Below, in pieces: positions 11,556 through 25,667 of a stretch of 64,000 bases of DNA; positions within the stretch are counted from its first letter, which is position 1; each line of letters opens with the position of its first letter. The stretch lies in assembly GCA_030490835.1 (NCBI GenBank), contig CM059972.1:54789563-54853562 (forward strand), written 5' to 3'. Origin of the DNA: Annona cherimola. Lineage: Eukaryota > Streptophyta > Magnoliopsida > Magnoliales > Annonaceae. The notes under the pieces were generated by a model. It ran no database searches, was not told the DNA's origin, and worked only from the letters and a program-made list of their open reading frames with translations. A program made the translations under genes and the position numbers.

Positions 11556-12315
11556 TGACGAGCTACGTATATGTTAATTAAAATGCTCACTATTTACGCA
11601 AGTATACGTGCCGTGTCAAGTAATAAAGAGTGAGTAGAGTATCGTTCTCACGAGGATTGTGTTAAATGGATTAGCACCTTAAATCTCAATTGTCTAAGTG
11701 AATTGGTAAAAGGAATGAGATTTGGTTTCAAAGAATTGAATTAAACTAAACTAAGCAAAGCAGTAAATGACTAGAGTGGTGTGGATGTTGCTTATATTGC
11801 CTTGAGATGATTAAGATAGGTGGGAATATGAATTCATTGAATCATAGCTATGTTATTTGGTTTCAATTAAGTTAGTTGTGCAGAGATTACTAATCTAGGT
11901 TCATTTATATTCATATATGTCTTCCAACACATACAAACCTAACCAAGTTTTAGTCATGTGCTATGTTCCCATGCATACAAGTAAAATAAGGTTGATAACC
12001 ATATAACCTAATCATGATTACACAGGTTTAATAGGTATATTCTTATCTATATTAACATCTAACACAACATGAGTTAGAATACCTGTGCCTTATATATAGA
12101 TCTTATTCAAATCCCACTTTTCCAAGCATAAATCTGAATATTAGATCAATCCACAAGGTTGCAAAGCTTGTAAACACATTAAGCATAATATATAAAGGTA
12201 ATCTCAAGCAACATATGTCACATCACAACTATATTATTAATTCAAGCATAAGAAAACTTAAATATCATAAGCTATGAATTCAAATCCTACATATCTCCCA
12301 CCATAGGAAGGTTTA

Positions 12316-15300
12316 TGTGAAACCCTAACCGATGTAGGACCCATATGTATGTATTCAACGTGTATATGATGATTATTTGTGGATTATGGAATTATGAAGG
12401 CATTATGTGATTTTTGCTAATTATGGCAATTAGGGTTGTGGGTTAGCATTAATGGTGTGATCAATGATTTTGAGCTTAAATGAGACAATGAGTTTATAAT
12501 GAATTATTTGTGATTTAATTGTGCAAAAATATCATGAGAAATCATTTTCCATTATTTAAAATGAATTATGGAAATTAATGTGGAAATTGACAAGTTTGAT
12601 GGAAAATAATGAAAAATTCATAACTCAACGCCTATAAGGCGGATTCAAGTGAACTTTGAAATAGAAATTGTTAATTTTGGGCTTGGTATTATGGAATGAA
12701 AAGATTATAAAAATTCTTTATGAAATGAGAATTATGAATTATTAAGCATATGTTCATTTCAACCGTTAACTTTAAACGGCTATATCGGGAGCTAGAAAAC
12801 TCGGATTGAGTTGAAATTTGAAACGGTTGAATGGAATGGTGATATGCTTATTTTGGATGGCTTGGATTAATCATGACATGTTGGGAAAGTGCCTGCATAG
12901 AAAAAGGTGGCTATGGTTGACTTATGCTCGAAGAGAGTACCATATCATTAATGAAAAGGTGCAAGATATGATGACATGGAAATAAATGGATTATGAGGTG
13001 TCCATTGCAGGAATTTTTGAGGGAATTTATGCATTTAAATAAAATGAATAATGCCATGAATTATCCATCCATTTAATGCATGAAATGATGAAGCTATGGG
13101 AAGCATAGCTAGGGTGGCAAGACATGGACGTCCATGGGCTGGTTAGTGCTCATTTTTTATTTTTTTTTTTATTTCAAAAAAATGCCACATGTTGCTGAGA
13201 TGCAAGTACATGAATGTGGATGCAATTATACAAGGTTTCAGCAATAAAAAAATGGGAAAGGCATGTGCAACCCAGCTGATCGTGGACAGCATAGTGGGTG
13301 GAGTAGTGTGCAGAAAAATGGCAGTTTTAGCCATTTTATTAAATGTTTTAACACCAAATTTATGGAGGAATTAAAGAGTGATTAGGATCATAAATTACCC
13401 ATATTTTGGTAATTTTAAAAAATGCAAAATTGCTGGAAAATCCAGCCACAAGGTGACGTGCAAAAAAATGGACAGCTTGGATGTGGATCTAGATGCAGAT
13501 TTTTTGATTTTTGGTAAAAATTATGTGGAACCCCAAATTTTATGACCATGTATGAAACCCTAAGGTTATGAACCCTGGGTTATTGATTTTTTTTTAAATA
13601 TATAATTTTGTAATATATGGAGTTGAAGGACCGAATAATTAATTTAATAAATAGTAAACATGAATAGTAATCATGTGATTAAGATAAAGTGATAAGTTAA
13701 TCAATTTGGATTAACTTAATCACGAAAAGACCAAATTACAATTTTATAAAAGTGAGATTAAATTATAAATTTAGAAAAGATGATTGATTGGTAATTTTGA
13801 CAAGAGTGGAGACAAAAAGTGGAGTTAGTGGAAATTTACAAAGGTTATATTTGGAATTTATAAGAAAATGGAAGGTAATTTATGATCCTACTAAGATTAG
13901 TTATGAAAATAAATTTTTACAAATATTTAGGGAAGGAATTTTAAAATTCTGAATTATACAAATTGAAACTGTTTAAATTCACGGACCTTATGGAAAAATA
14001 AAAATAAATGAAAAATTTTGGGCTAATTAGGGGCTCTAATTAAGGGCTTATATTCATCCTTACTGTTTTGATTAGATCTAAACATGTATAACTCAGAATC
14101 ACATAAAAATTTAATAGAAAGTACTAAATTATGTGCTCTCTAATCTAGACGGATCAGATTATGAAAAATAGTTAACTAAATTACTTAACTTGAGTGCATT
14201 AGAAAACGTGCCCAAAAGCAATACAGCGCACCATGAACGTACGTTGATATTTTAATTTTTTTTATATAATTATTTAAGTTAATTAATATCTTGATGTATA
14301 TAAGATTGTTTGAGATGAAACTTTTGGAGCAAGCCTATTTTAATATACCCTACATAATGAATGAATTAAATTTTGCAAAATATGTCTACAAATTTTTAAA
14401 ATGAAATTTTATGAGAAAATATGATTTTGATTAAATTAAAATATGTACTTAGCTCCAATTGAGGTGAAATTTTATGGGTAATCCTATTTTATTATGCCCA
14501 ATTTAATGAAGAAATGAAATTTTGAAAAACATGTTTCAAAAATATTAAAATGAGACTTTTCATCCAAATATGAATTAGTTCATTAAAATAAAATAGAAAT
14601 TTTTTTCAAAATTACGAAAGGTACATTTTGTTAGCAATTGTATATATATTAATAAGAAAAATTTTCATAATATATAAGTGTGTATGTAGGCAGTTATAAT
14701 TTAATTGATTAATATTGGAATTTATCGTAAAAAAAAAAAAGAAAAGAAAGAAAACGTCAACAGCGCTGAAACGGTGCATGTAACGTATAATTGCTGAATT
14801 TTTAAAATTCAACACCTGTAATGTATTAAGCGGTGAGCTGGGTTAAATGAAACTTAACCATGGTAAACCGCTCAAGGTATAATATAAAAGGGTCGTGATG
14901 ATTAATGGATGCTGTCACTACTGGAGAACAAAAAATTCTGAGAAGAATGCATAACGGTGGACGTTCAAGAAGGGCAGCAGCGTTATACATTTTTATCTGA
15001 AATGGCAACGGCCAAAGCATCCAGGTATTAATATATTCCCTTCATGCTGATTCGTTCCCTGCTTCAGCAATTTAAAACTTTTATATACATGGATCAGATG
15101 CTGCACGTTAACTATTTAATAAACAGCAAAAATAATAATATTAATAATAATAATTTTGTTGAACGCTGCCGGGTATGAAATATTGGACGAGCATACCATA
15201 TATGAAAATAAAATTTTATTGCTGAAATGCAAAGGGCGGGGCAGCTGTATTTTAATTATTGATTTTTTTTTCCAACAGCTGTATTATATATATATACAGT

Positions 15301-15499
15301 GGCTGGAATAATGATTGAAATGCAGCAGCCGTATTTTACTGAATTTATTTAATTCTTAAACGTTAATCGATGCTGAAATTAATATAAAGCAGGCAGATGG
15401 GCATTGCTGGACGTTGTGGGCAGCAGCGGTAAAAAAATATTTTTTTTTTTTCAGCAAAAGCAACGTCCCAAGCATCCAGCATCCAGGGCAGCATTATTA

Positions 15500-15538
<39 letters not shown>

Positions 15539-18500
15539 ATAATTTTTTTGCTGAAATTTAATTAAGATAGGTGGACGTTCCAGGCTTTTAAACAGGTTCT
15601 TCCTTTAAGTTTTTTTTTTATTATTCATGATATTTTGTTTAATTCTGAAATGCTATTTCGTCCCCTGTCTGATGCTGATCGTTATTAAGATTTTTAATAA
15701 CCAGCATATATATAAATGATGGAGAATCATTGTTAACGTCCAGATTATTACATCAACTAATTATGGTTTTGATTTCATGTTGAATTAATGTCTAGACAGA
15801 TTTTAATTTCTATTAAAATTGTGTTTAATGTATGCCTTAAAAATATTGAGTATACGTGACGTTTAAAACAGATTTTAAATTCTGTTCTAATCATGTTTAA
15901 TTAGCAATTTATAGATGATGGAAGGATGGTTAGTATTAGCCCAACATGTAAATATGATTTGGAGATAGTTGTATGAGATAAAATATATATGGGTTAAAAA
16001 ATAAGTTCATTGTGCAAGCATGGAATGTTATAAATAGTCCTTTTCATTTGTATAGGAAAAGGAAAAGGAAAAGTGGAAGGTACAAGTTGACTAAACAGGT
16101 AAGCAAGCAAACCTTTTGAAAATACAATTTTATACGACCTTATTCTGCAATCTTAAATTGTCTTGAAAATTGCTTCGTTAAAAGCAAATCCTTTTAATGT
16201 TGAAAAATATTGAAATGCAAATGTTGAAAAGGTTGTGTTGAAAGGAAAATGAGTTTTTTAAAATGATATTTGAAATAAATGTATTGAATAGTTTTATTTC
16301 AAGGTTTTGAAGTATTTTAAGGATATGTTTCAAAGGTTCTCTAAATATTGGATTATTTTGGAATTTCCAAAATCCATTGTTTCGAGCAGGATTTAAGGAA
16401 GGCCAACACGATAAATTAATTTTAAAAACGATTTGAGTAATGTTCAAAGGATTATACAAGTCTATCACATATAGAAATGAACAACAAGACAGGTAGACAA
16501 AAGTATATGATATTAGATGAAAGTTTCAAATATTTTTAAAGACGTTTTGTCATTCAAAAATTATTTACAAAAACGGTTAGAAAATATTGTTATTTTAAAT
16601 GTTTTCCTTGAATACTTCAAATTATTTATGAAATATAAATGTTTTAAGGTTGGCCATCCTTACAAAACGTTTTGAGTATATAACTCGTTAACATGGGTTA
16701 AGCCCAGTTTTCAAGATTTGAAAGAAATACAGACTGAGGTCTGTAGTATTTGATAAAAGCATGATAGCATTAAGCTTTTAGAAAAGGAACACAGACTGTG
16801 GTCTGTGGTTTTTATAAAATCATGCTAGCATGTGAATGTGAAGGAAACGTGTGCACAAGGGTTATGTACTAGGTCTACTGTAGAGGATATGCATACCGGA
16901 CGCGGTTGCAAATTGGGCCCCCTTTGCATAGGCCGAGTCGCTTGAATAAGGCTAAATGCCGGCGGCGCCCTCCTTGCAATGGGAGATGGACACGGATAGC
17001 CGCCTGGCTCGTGGGCTATCACCTGGAAGGGTTTCTCTCCTAAGGAAGGATGATCACTTGATAAGTGTCACCTACCAGATGGACAGAGACGTATTGCATG
17101 TTGCATATGCTTAAAAAGAGTTTTATGAAAAGTATTTTAGGACATGACAATGTCCTATGAGAAAAGGAGCTTCGATGAAAAATATTTTAGAACATAAATA
17201 TGTTTTTATATGTCAAGTTTTACAAGCATATGTTTGCCATGAAATGGGATTATGAAATGTTCATGAAAGATATTTATGAAAAGGTTTCCTCTAATTGCTA
17301 GTCGAACGCTTGTTAAGCGTCTACTACTGAAAGGTGAGAAATTCATTTAAAATGAAAAATGCTTTCTTATTGAGTTTCAACTCATGTTTTGTTTTCCCCA
17401 ACCATAGACAGGTACCGCATAGGCCATGAAGGAAAGGAAAAGAGTATGAAGAAAACTTTTCAACAAGTTGGTCTGTATATGGTATGAATGATTATATGGA
17501 ATCTTCAAAATATGTATGTATGAAATGTTTAAATTGAAAGAACTTGTGATGTAGATAAGTCAGTTATTGTGATATGAACAATATATGTGAAATTGATATT
17601 AAGAATATGTTTATATATGATGACATGATGTTATGTGATGAGATACTACGTGTATCATGTGTAAAATTGATGACGAGTGTTTGTTATATAATGAAAGAAA
17701 AAAAATATTTGGACGAGATCCAAATAAAAATCCCGCCGTGTGATCAGGGCAACAATCCTGAGTCACGTTTACCAATCGATAAAGATCCCGGAGTAAGGCT
17801 TCTAGGCACCCTGGGTCGGGGCGCCACAAAGTAAAAATGCAATTTACATCGCCCAAATTCACCCACCTCATATGGTAGATAGAGATGCATTTATGGGCTG
17901 TGGAATTGCAGCGCAAGTGGGTCCCACAATTGGGAAAAATCCAGCTATATGCATGCCTTGTGCACGTTGAGTTGAAAGGGTTTTTGGAAAAACATTTCTA
18001 AGTGCTGAAAACGTCCAAGGGGAACCAGCAGCTCACGTCCAAAAATTCCAGCAAAAAGGGAAAGAAAACCAAGGGAAAAAGAAGGAGAATTTGAAGAAGA
18101 AATCATCTCAAAAGATTAGAGTTTGGTTTGCTACAAATCCAAGTCATTATGTGATGATTTTGGGTTGTTTAACTTGAGTTCTTAAACTCAAAACTTGGAA
18201 ATGAAAAGCATGCTTAAAGAATCTGTAAAATGATGTTTTAACATGTATTTGCATGAATATGGATTGGGTATTAAGTTTTAAGCATGAATTTTTAAGCTAA
18301 AGTTCATGGAAATGGAGTTATGCATGCATATGAAATGAAAAATCCAAGTTGTTAAACCCTAAATCTCCAAGACAAGTTTCTGTTTTGATTTGATGATTTT
18401 ATTAAGCTATGAATCATGTATTCATGCCAAAAATATGAGGGTTTATGCTTAACTAATGAAAATTTGAAGTTATGGAATGTAAAGCATGGATTTTGACCTA

Positions 18501-20712
18501 ATTTCTTAATTTTTTGGGTTAAAAATGCTATGGAAATGGACTTGCATGTTTTAGGCATGTTATATAGGGTAAAATATCCTAGGTTTAAGGTATGATGGAT
18601 ATCCAAAATATTTGGGAGAAATAAACCCTAAATCTGATTTTTGTGAATTTTATGAAAGAACGTCAAACCGACGTGAAACGGGTCTCAAAACGTGAGGGTA
18701 ACTTGCTGTTTTGAGAAATGATAATGCATGGATGTTAATTATTTGTTAAATTCCTAAATATGGATGAGGAAAAATATATTTTATTGCTAGAAATTCGGAA
18801 TTATATGACTGCATAGGGTTAAGTGTCGGAAGACGCGTAAAATGGGTGAAAAACGGGTTCCAAACTTGCTGTTTTGGAAACCTATGGGTGAAAGGATTTA
18901 AATCCCATAAAAATACCTTGAATGCAATGTTAATTAAGAGTAATTAACCCACTGAAAAATGGATTAAATTTCTGGGTTAGAAAATTTTATGAAATGCATT
19001 ATGTTTATGTGCTAAATGAGCTTATGTGAAGGGATAACGGTAAATGGGAAATGAATGACTTATGAAAAGTGATTTTATGCAAAAATGCATGAAAATGAGA
19101 TGAATCCCATGTTTATGAATCTTTTTGAGATTGTATGGTATTTGATCCAAAATTTTGGACTTGAATTATAAGCTAAAGCAATGCTATGTACGTAGAAGAA
19201 ACACTCATGTGTGTGTTTTCGAGAAAATGGGAAAAAATGGCCAAGTAAGCTCAATGAACCTATGAATGATGGTTATTGAGTGAAATTTATGATATTGAAA
19301 TGGATACCCTAATTTTAGGGTTATATGTATGTGTTATGTTGTATAATAGCCGAATGTGTGTAAGTTATGATAATGGGTGCAAAATAAGCCATATATGTGT
19401 ATAATGATTTATGAAGTCAAATGAATGAAGGATGTATATGAAATGGGTTGGAAAATTGAGTTGAATGCAAGCAAAGGAAATATATGAATGCTATATCATT
19501 CTTATATGTATAGGCAAAGGCAAAGGGATAAGCGAAACGGGAAGCTAAGAAAGCAAGGTAAGCAAGCAGCTTTCTAAATGATTTTGGTTTTCATTAGAAG
19601 GTGTTTAAGGATGGTCATTCCTTGTTTTTATGAGTATTGAAATGTTTATTTCTGTTGAAATAAATGATTGCTTATGGTTTCGCAATTATGCTAGAAATGT
19701 GATGAAACATAAATTTATACAATGTTTCATTGAAATGGTATTTAAAAAGGGATGGTGCAAAGAATTCTCTACATGAGAATGACAAGTTCCATGTGTAAGG
19801 GGGTATATAATGCCGGGGTGACTAAAGGACATGCATGGAATGGAAATCAAGTAGGCTAGTCAAGGTAGTAAGTGGACAAGGAGTCCCCCTTGACGTTGCC
19901 AAGTCGGAAGGTCCGGCGCCAAGGATGGAAAGGACATGTCATGGTATAATGTTCCCCGTGCTAGCGTACCCTCACATGAAGGATAACGTCATTAATGGAA
20001 ATGATGAATTTGCACATCCAATGTTTATGAAATGTTTGCGAATGGTTTATGTGAATGGTTTTTCATGAATGATTTTCATGAAATGTTTATGAAAGGTTTA
20101 TGAGAAGGTTTTTGCTCCACAGGTAGTTGATCACTTGATGAGTGTCTCTACCGAAGGGAGAAAAATGTTTTTGAATAAACATGCCTTCAAAATGAATTGC
20201 CTGCAAAATATACAACTTGCTTATTGAGTTTCGACTCACGTTTTGTTTTCCAAACCCATAGACAGGTGAAAGGAAGGAGGCAAGGAGCACAAGTAGAGAT
20301 TCAAAGATGAAGGAATTTCCATGAGTACCTGTATATGATTCTAAGGGTTGAATAATTATATAAATGTTAACAATTAAATTGTTACTCAATATTGTAGAAG
20401 TATTATGCTATGTTTTATACCTATGGATTGGCAAAAATTTTTTATGGGTAAATGCTAAGGCATGAAATATCATGATATGAATAAGTATGAAGGTTATGAG
20501 ATGACATGTGTAATTATCAAATGATATAATGGCCTAAAATGGCGTTTGATGGAAATAGAATGTATAAATGATATAAAATCCTAAGGAGTTAGGGTTAAGT
20601 AGATAAATATTCAATAAGAACCCACCGCGTGATCAGGGCAACAATCCTGATTAACATTTACCAATCGATAGATCCTGAGGTAAGGATGTGACGCTAGGGC
20701 TGGGGCGCCACA
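12316..20712 (+). mobile_element. Outer solo LTR (gypsy/chromovirus-like), itself interrupted
   Basis: It starts TGTGAAACCCTAACC and ends GGGGCGCCACA, with near-identical 5-bp flanks GTTTA (12311-12315) and ATTTA (20713-20717). Outside it the LTR c sequence is collinear with the uninterrupted copy at 49996. Without the inner LTR it is about 4.1 kb. AT-rich and non-coding; short open frames are scattered and unconvincing. It contains segments such as TATAGACAGG near 20257 and CCAATCGATA near 20660 that are shared with the inner LTR, so the two are relatives. Confidence 0.7.
13553..17828 (+). mobile_element. Inner solo LTR nested in the outer one
   Basis: It starts TGAAACCCTAAGG and ends GGGGCGCCACA, with flanks ATGTA and AAGTA (4 of 5 match). 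The 3' 1.8 kb is recognisably homologous to the end of the outer LTR: GTATAGGAAAAGG at 16053 against GTATAGGCAAAGG at 19509, and the AGTTTCAACTCATGTTTTG segment at 17373 against 20227. A (TA)n tract lies at 15497-15533. No coding sequence. The exact left boundary is an inference. Confidence 0.55.
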
Positions 20713-23700
20713 ATTTAGCCCATAAACATGACTTCAATTCCCATTAAAATCGGGTTTACAATCATCCCAAGCAAGGAGAATAACAAACAGGTAGAGATAG
20801 ATGAGAAGAGGAGATGAAACTCAATGGATTTTGCGATGATGGCTTGGATCTGCACTTGCTCTTCTCTCCTTCCTTGAAGCTTTGGTTTCCTCCTTTTCTC
20901 CACAGCAACTACTCCCTATTTTGGTCTCTCCTGTATGGCCTCCGGAACTCCTTTGCACGCAGCCCTAGGTTTCTATTTATAATGTGTAGCTTGCACAGCA
21001 CATGTGCAAAAATCCGCGCGCGTACAGATGCGTATTGGCACCTAGGCGCCAATTCTCTGGAGCTGCGTAACTTAGAAACCTTTCTGAAAACCCTAGGTCT
21101 TCATGCCTAGGCGCCAACTCCCTGGAATCAATGTGACTTGTGACTTCAAAAACCTTTAGAACTTTGCTTGCGTGTTGGAGATTCTGGTAAAGGCCTGTAG
21201 AATTGCGCCTAAGCACCACTTGGCGGCGGCTGGGCGCCAACCTCATGCTCCTTTACTTGGTTCTGTTCTACATTCGACTCGCTCGCATGCTTGTAATTCT
21301 CCGTCCTTCCTGTAAAAATTGCATAAACTAAATAAATTGAATAAAAATACATAAAAACTACATAATGCTCCTAAAATGCAAAGCGAGTGAAAATTTAGCT
21401 AAATGGATGCAAACTAAACCTAATCTCTTGGACTAACACGCAAAAATAGTCTGAAATAGGCCATGATAACTCGTATTTTTATGAGTTATCACACCCCCAA
21501 ACTTAAATGTTGCTAGTCCTCGAGCAACACATGCAAACACAATGAATGAATGAATGAATTTAGACTCCTTCAACTCAATCTGATTCCCATTATACTTCCA
21601 ACAATCCATCTTTCTATTCAACATGATCGAGAATAATCTAAACTTGAAAAATCATCCATTTCTCAAAACAGGACATGCATATTCATTTATCATTCACAAA
21701 CCAAGTCACATGTAGATTATAGTAATCCTAGTACAAAGTGATAATTCAACATGCTAATCTTCCTCTTGATCAAAAGAAACTTGTTAGAAAATCAATACAA
21801 AACAGGTGAACCAAGGTTTAAGCTGAAATGACTGGTCAAAGAACATGGTAATCATTCACTAGATTTCATTTTGCCTAACTGCACATTCTTTCCTCCCCCA
21901 AACTTATTGCAAAACTCTCCTCACCATATTTCAGGATATCCGGAGATCTATTTTTTTTTGCTCCCCTCACCATATTTCAGGGTATCTGGGGAAAGTTTTC
22001 TTTTTAAAGCATTCTTACTGTGATTTTCCTTTTCTTTTTTACGCGAACCTTGACATTTGTTGATGCCAAGTCCTGGTTACTTAGCTTAGGTCAATCACCC
22101 CCTTTTATTGTTTCGATGATTTGGTAGGGGTACTTGACATGTAAGAAATTTTTTGTTAAATATTACCATTTTCGAGACCATTAATTCCCTTAAAGCACGT
22201 GGTTCACATTTTTTAACTCAATTCTTATCATTTCAGTTGAAAAGATTAGCATGAAATTGAATTATAACAATGTTCTATGAGATTTAGTTCAATTCATTCA
22301 CATGTTACTTGCAAATTTCCTTAACATATAATCCTTAGCCTGAATTTCTAATTTTTCATGAAATCAATTTCAAGTTAAAGTTTTTCTCAACCTTGCACAT
22401 ATTTCATCAAAGTGGATTGAAACAAGCTAATTTTCACAGACAAAATTTGACATGATATGCAATCTAAACAAAACATGGAAAACAAACCTACGACCGATAA
22501 CTATACTCCCCCCAAACTTGAGAGATGCATTGTCCTCAATGCATGCAACTACATGAACCTTGCATGATCATAGACTGAGAAATAAATACAAAAAGAATAT
22601 AAAATGGAAAGGACAGGTACTCCCCTATGCGTCTGATGCAGAGGAGTCGTCGTCGTCGCGCTCACTTTCTTCACCAGGCTGATGTGAAGATTGACCAAAA
22701 TAGGCTCAGAACTCGGGAGGTGTCGATAGGAATGGTGGTAAAGCCTTCATATCAATTTGTTGGTCCTCCATGAGTCTTCAAAAGTGTGCCTCCATAGCCC
22801 GATTAGACAACTGTAGAAACTGGGCTTGGGTTGCCATTGGATTCTCCAAGTTGGTCAGCCTCACATTGGTCGAGAGTGGTTACGAGCGATGTCAAAAATA
22901 GGAAGAAGGAAGAATGAGCAGCAAAATATTGAAAAGTGCACTGCAAGCTCAACCGTCCAAGTCTTTACACCCCAAATTTAATTCAAACAAACTCTTCTTG
23001 GGCAATCCAACTCGAGTTTCAAGCCATATTATCGATACCATAAGTGCAGTCCATAAACTCCTCCCCCACTACTTTAAACTCTTAGTCACAACAAAATAAT
23101 GGAATAACTTGAACAAAAATGTTACCCACAAGCAACACATCCACATGCCCGCAAATATATGAAAAATGCAAACCACCCACTTGCACACCTTTTATTTAAA
23201 GTAATAAAATTGGTGATTCACTAAAAGCAGTAAAATGAATTGCGTAGTACTTCAATGGCCCAAAATATGCAAAGATGGAGGATTTTCATATTTAAAATGT
23301 TATCAACTAAACAAACCAGGGTTTTCATCTCGACGGGCTTGAAAAATTCTTTTCGTTGATATGTGGTAGCTCCCGTAACTCCTTTGGGATCAAAAGTTAT
23401 AGCCAGTTGAAGTTGGCATGCTGAAAACTCATGTTTTGTTATTTTTTTTATGCTGGCAGGGGGGTGGCGCCGGGGCACCAAAAATTGGGGCCTAGGCGCC
23501 AACTTGCTGACTCAAAACATGCAACATGTTATTTTTTTGAAAAATATGGCGCCGGGCCGCCGGATCATGGCGCCAGAGTGCCACTTCTTTGATCCCAACT
23601 TGCTAGAACATGTTCTTTTACGAAACTTAGTGTCGGGCACCAAAAATTTAGGTCGGGACCTCACTCATACTGCATTGTCTTGTCTTGAATGGTGAATATA

Positions 23701-24095
23701 AACTTGAAACTCCTTGATTTCATCATTTATCAACTTTAAAGTGGATTGAAAGTCCATATTTGAGCATGATAATCCGGTCCTTCCTTGCCTTGGGAGATGA
23801 CTACTTTATTCTTGAAACAAAAATAAAAAAGTGTAATGGGTTGCCTCCCATTCAGCGCTAAATTTATCGTCTTCAACCCGACGTTCCACTATGATTAGCC
23901 AATTCCCACTCTATCGAATTTTCTTCCATTCGGATTGTGCACTCGAAGTTCAGCTCTCTTCTTAGCCTTTTCAAATGGATCAGTTAGCCTCTTTTCTCGA
24001 ATTTCATAGAGATTATAGAAGGGTTGTTCAGGGTATTGAATTAATGATGGCTTCAGGATGCTGCTTCCCAAGGCTATGCATTGATCACTTAAGTA

Positions 24096-24830
24096 TTATT
24101 GCACATGAATTTCAAGAAGACCAATTAGAGTTATGTTGATATGACCATTTTCAACTTTCTCCAATATATCAACCTCTATTTCTTCATCGATTTTCTCTTC
24201 TGCTTCCTGACTTTTCATTGGCTCGGCCAATTGTTCAAGAATGAACTGAGGTACAGGATGCTCTATCACATCGATTGATATATCTTCATTAATGCTCGGA
24301 ATGACTTCGCAGCCCTGTTCCAACTCGTCTTCTCCTAAAATTTCTTCAATACGACTGGAAGATGGTTCTTGATGTCGACATTGGATTGCAGAAGCCAATT
24401 GCCCCACCTGTTTCTGCATGTTCTCATTAAATTGCATTTGGCTCTTCATGAATTGCATGAACATGTCTTCCAAAGATGACTTGCTTTCAGGTATTGATGG
24501 CTCCTCAAACTCCTGTGTTTGACAATCGAAAGACATCATATTCCTCACTTGCAAATCTCCATGGTATCCCTGTGTCTCATTTGAATGCTCATAATATCCC
24601 ACAGACACTGAATACTACATGCATTGGATTGACAGATGCCCTTCGCCTCCACATAAATCGCAGTAAGTTGAATAAAAATTATCCATTCCCTGCATTTGAT
24701 AATCAAAACCGGCGAATTGATCTGAGGGTGCCAGTGCGTCATTAAACCCATGGAAACCGTAAGTGCTTGGTGTTGAAAATTCTACATTTATCTAGTAGTA
24801 AGTAATTGAAGTCATTTGAAAATTGTAGTG
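24096..24830 (-). pseudogene. Athila-like gag remnant with zinc knuckle
   Basis: A minus-strand frame contains the CCHC knuckle CDLCGGEGHLSIQC near 24655, followed by a TAG, then GYYEHSNETQGYHGD and a long acidic tail with LEDMFMQFMKSQMQFNEN. This arrangement resembles the gag region of Athila-type elements, where a knuckle is followed by an Asn/Tyr-rich part. The second copy (53274-54080) has the same TAG at the same place, so the stop predates amplification. Only about 230 codons survive. Confidence 0.6.
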
Positions 24831-24948
24831 AAAAGACCCCTGAAATAAGCTTTTATCAAAAACAAAGAAAGAAAAGAAAAACTATTTATAATATGTACAC
24901 ATTCACAGAAGATAACTGAAATTGTCAGGTACTAAGTTTAAAGCACCA

Positions 24949-24967
24949 ATCCCCGGCAACGGCGCCA
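24949..24967 (-). other. Primer-binding site, tRNA-Asp type
   Basis: Reverse complement reads TGGCGCCGTTGCCGGGGAT, six bases from the LTR d end. This is the site used by Athila-type Ty3/gypsy elements. It orients the internal region on the minus strand. Confidence 0.85.
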
Positions 24968-25299
24968 AAAACTTGACGAGCTGCGTATATGTCAATTAAA
25001 ATGCTCGCTATTTGATGAGATATATTTATATGTAAAAAAAAATGCACAATCAGAGTTTCAGAGCTTCCTAGATCTGCAATAGCTGATGAGACGATGATAA
25101 GGGAGGAGAGAGCCTCCAACTACCCGAGTTTTCCCAAGAAGCCGTGGGCCGCCTCTCCATGATAGCCCACGCCATGATCGGTGCCGGGTCGGAGGCAGAA
25201 TGCTGCCACGTTTTCCGCATCTCGCGCAGGACATGCATGGAATGGCACCTTGGCCAGATCGGCTTCGGCAAGACGAGCACGAACGAGATCCGGCGCTAG

Positions 25300-25533
25300 C
25301 AGATCCACGTTGTTGATCCCGACTCCGGCACAACCCACAACCTTGAGCCTCCCCTTGGAAGCTTCAAAGACCTCCCTCGTCACCTTCGTCCCGCTCCGCA
25401 CAATGAGCGTGTCGCAAAGCGAGATCATGGAGCGGTGCTCCTCCGACGACAAGCTGTAGGAGCAATCCACTTCGCCGAACTCCCGCAGGAGCTGAAGGGC
25501 GGCTTCTCCGAGATTCTTTGAGACGAGGATCAT
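25300..25533 (-). pseudogene. Fragment of D-3-phosphoglycerate dehydrogenase (left LTR)
   Basis: Seventy-eight codons on the minus strand match the N-terminal catalytic part of plastid D-3-phosphoglycerate dehydrogenase, first enzyme of the phosphorylated serine pathway: LGEAALQLLREFGEVDCSYS, LIVRSGTKVTREVFEA and LKVVGCAGVGINNVDL. The normal motif at the last segment is GRAGVGIDNVDL, so Cys replaces the usual Arg and Asn the usual Asp. The frame stays open to 25120, but that downstream sequence is not recognised as this enzyme. No NAD-binding core or transit peptide. The right LTR has the same fragment. Confidence 0.85.
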
Positions 25534-25667
25534 GGGCCTGGAGTTGGCGGCCGAGATCTTGAGGTGGTCAGACTTGGAGGAGATTTGGTCGGCATTGAAG
25601 CTCGGACTTCAGAAGCGGAGTATCAAGGACGTGTAGAAGATGCCGTGGACGGATTTGGATGAGGCAG

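Larger units (their letters stand above)
11556..21491 (-). mobile_element. Athila-like LTR c, split by nested solo LTRs
   Basis: The left part is 11556-12315 and the right part 20713-21491, about 1.53 kb in total without the insertion. Ends are TGACGAGCTACGTATATG and the hairpin GAGTTATCA (one mismatch in the hairpin). The minus-strand TATAAATA box is at about 20974-20982. Confidence 0.88.
21492..24973 (-). mobile_element. Internal region 2, full length (3482 bp), non-autonomous
   Basis: Most complete internal region of the family. On the plus strand it holds the reversed polypurine tract (21492-21510), about 2.6 kb of non-coding sequence, a degenerate gag remnant (24096-24830) and the reversed primer site (24949-24967). 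No protease, reverse transcriptase or integrase is recognisable, so the family would have needed enzymes from another element. Confidence 0.85.

Noticed and set aside
13143..13374. Small open frames on both strands inside the nested solo LTRs (for example 13189, 16178, 17574)
   Set aside because: Short, no motifs, AT-rich context, no counterpart in the related LTR.
24949..24967. tRNA-like sequence
   Set aside because: Only the 3' complement of a tRNA is present, at the position of a primer-binding site; no cloverleaf.
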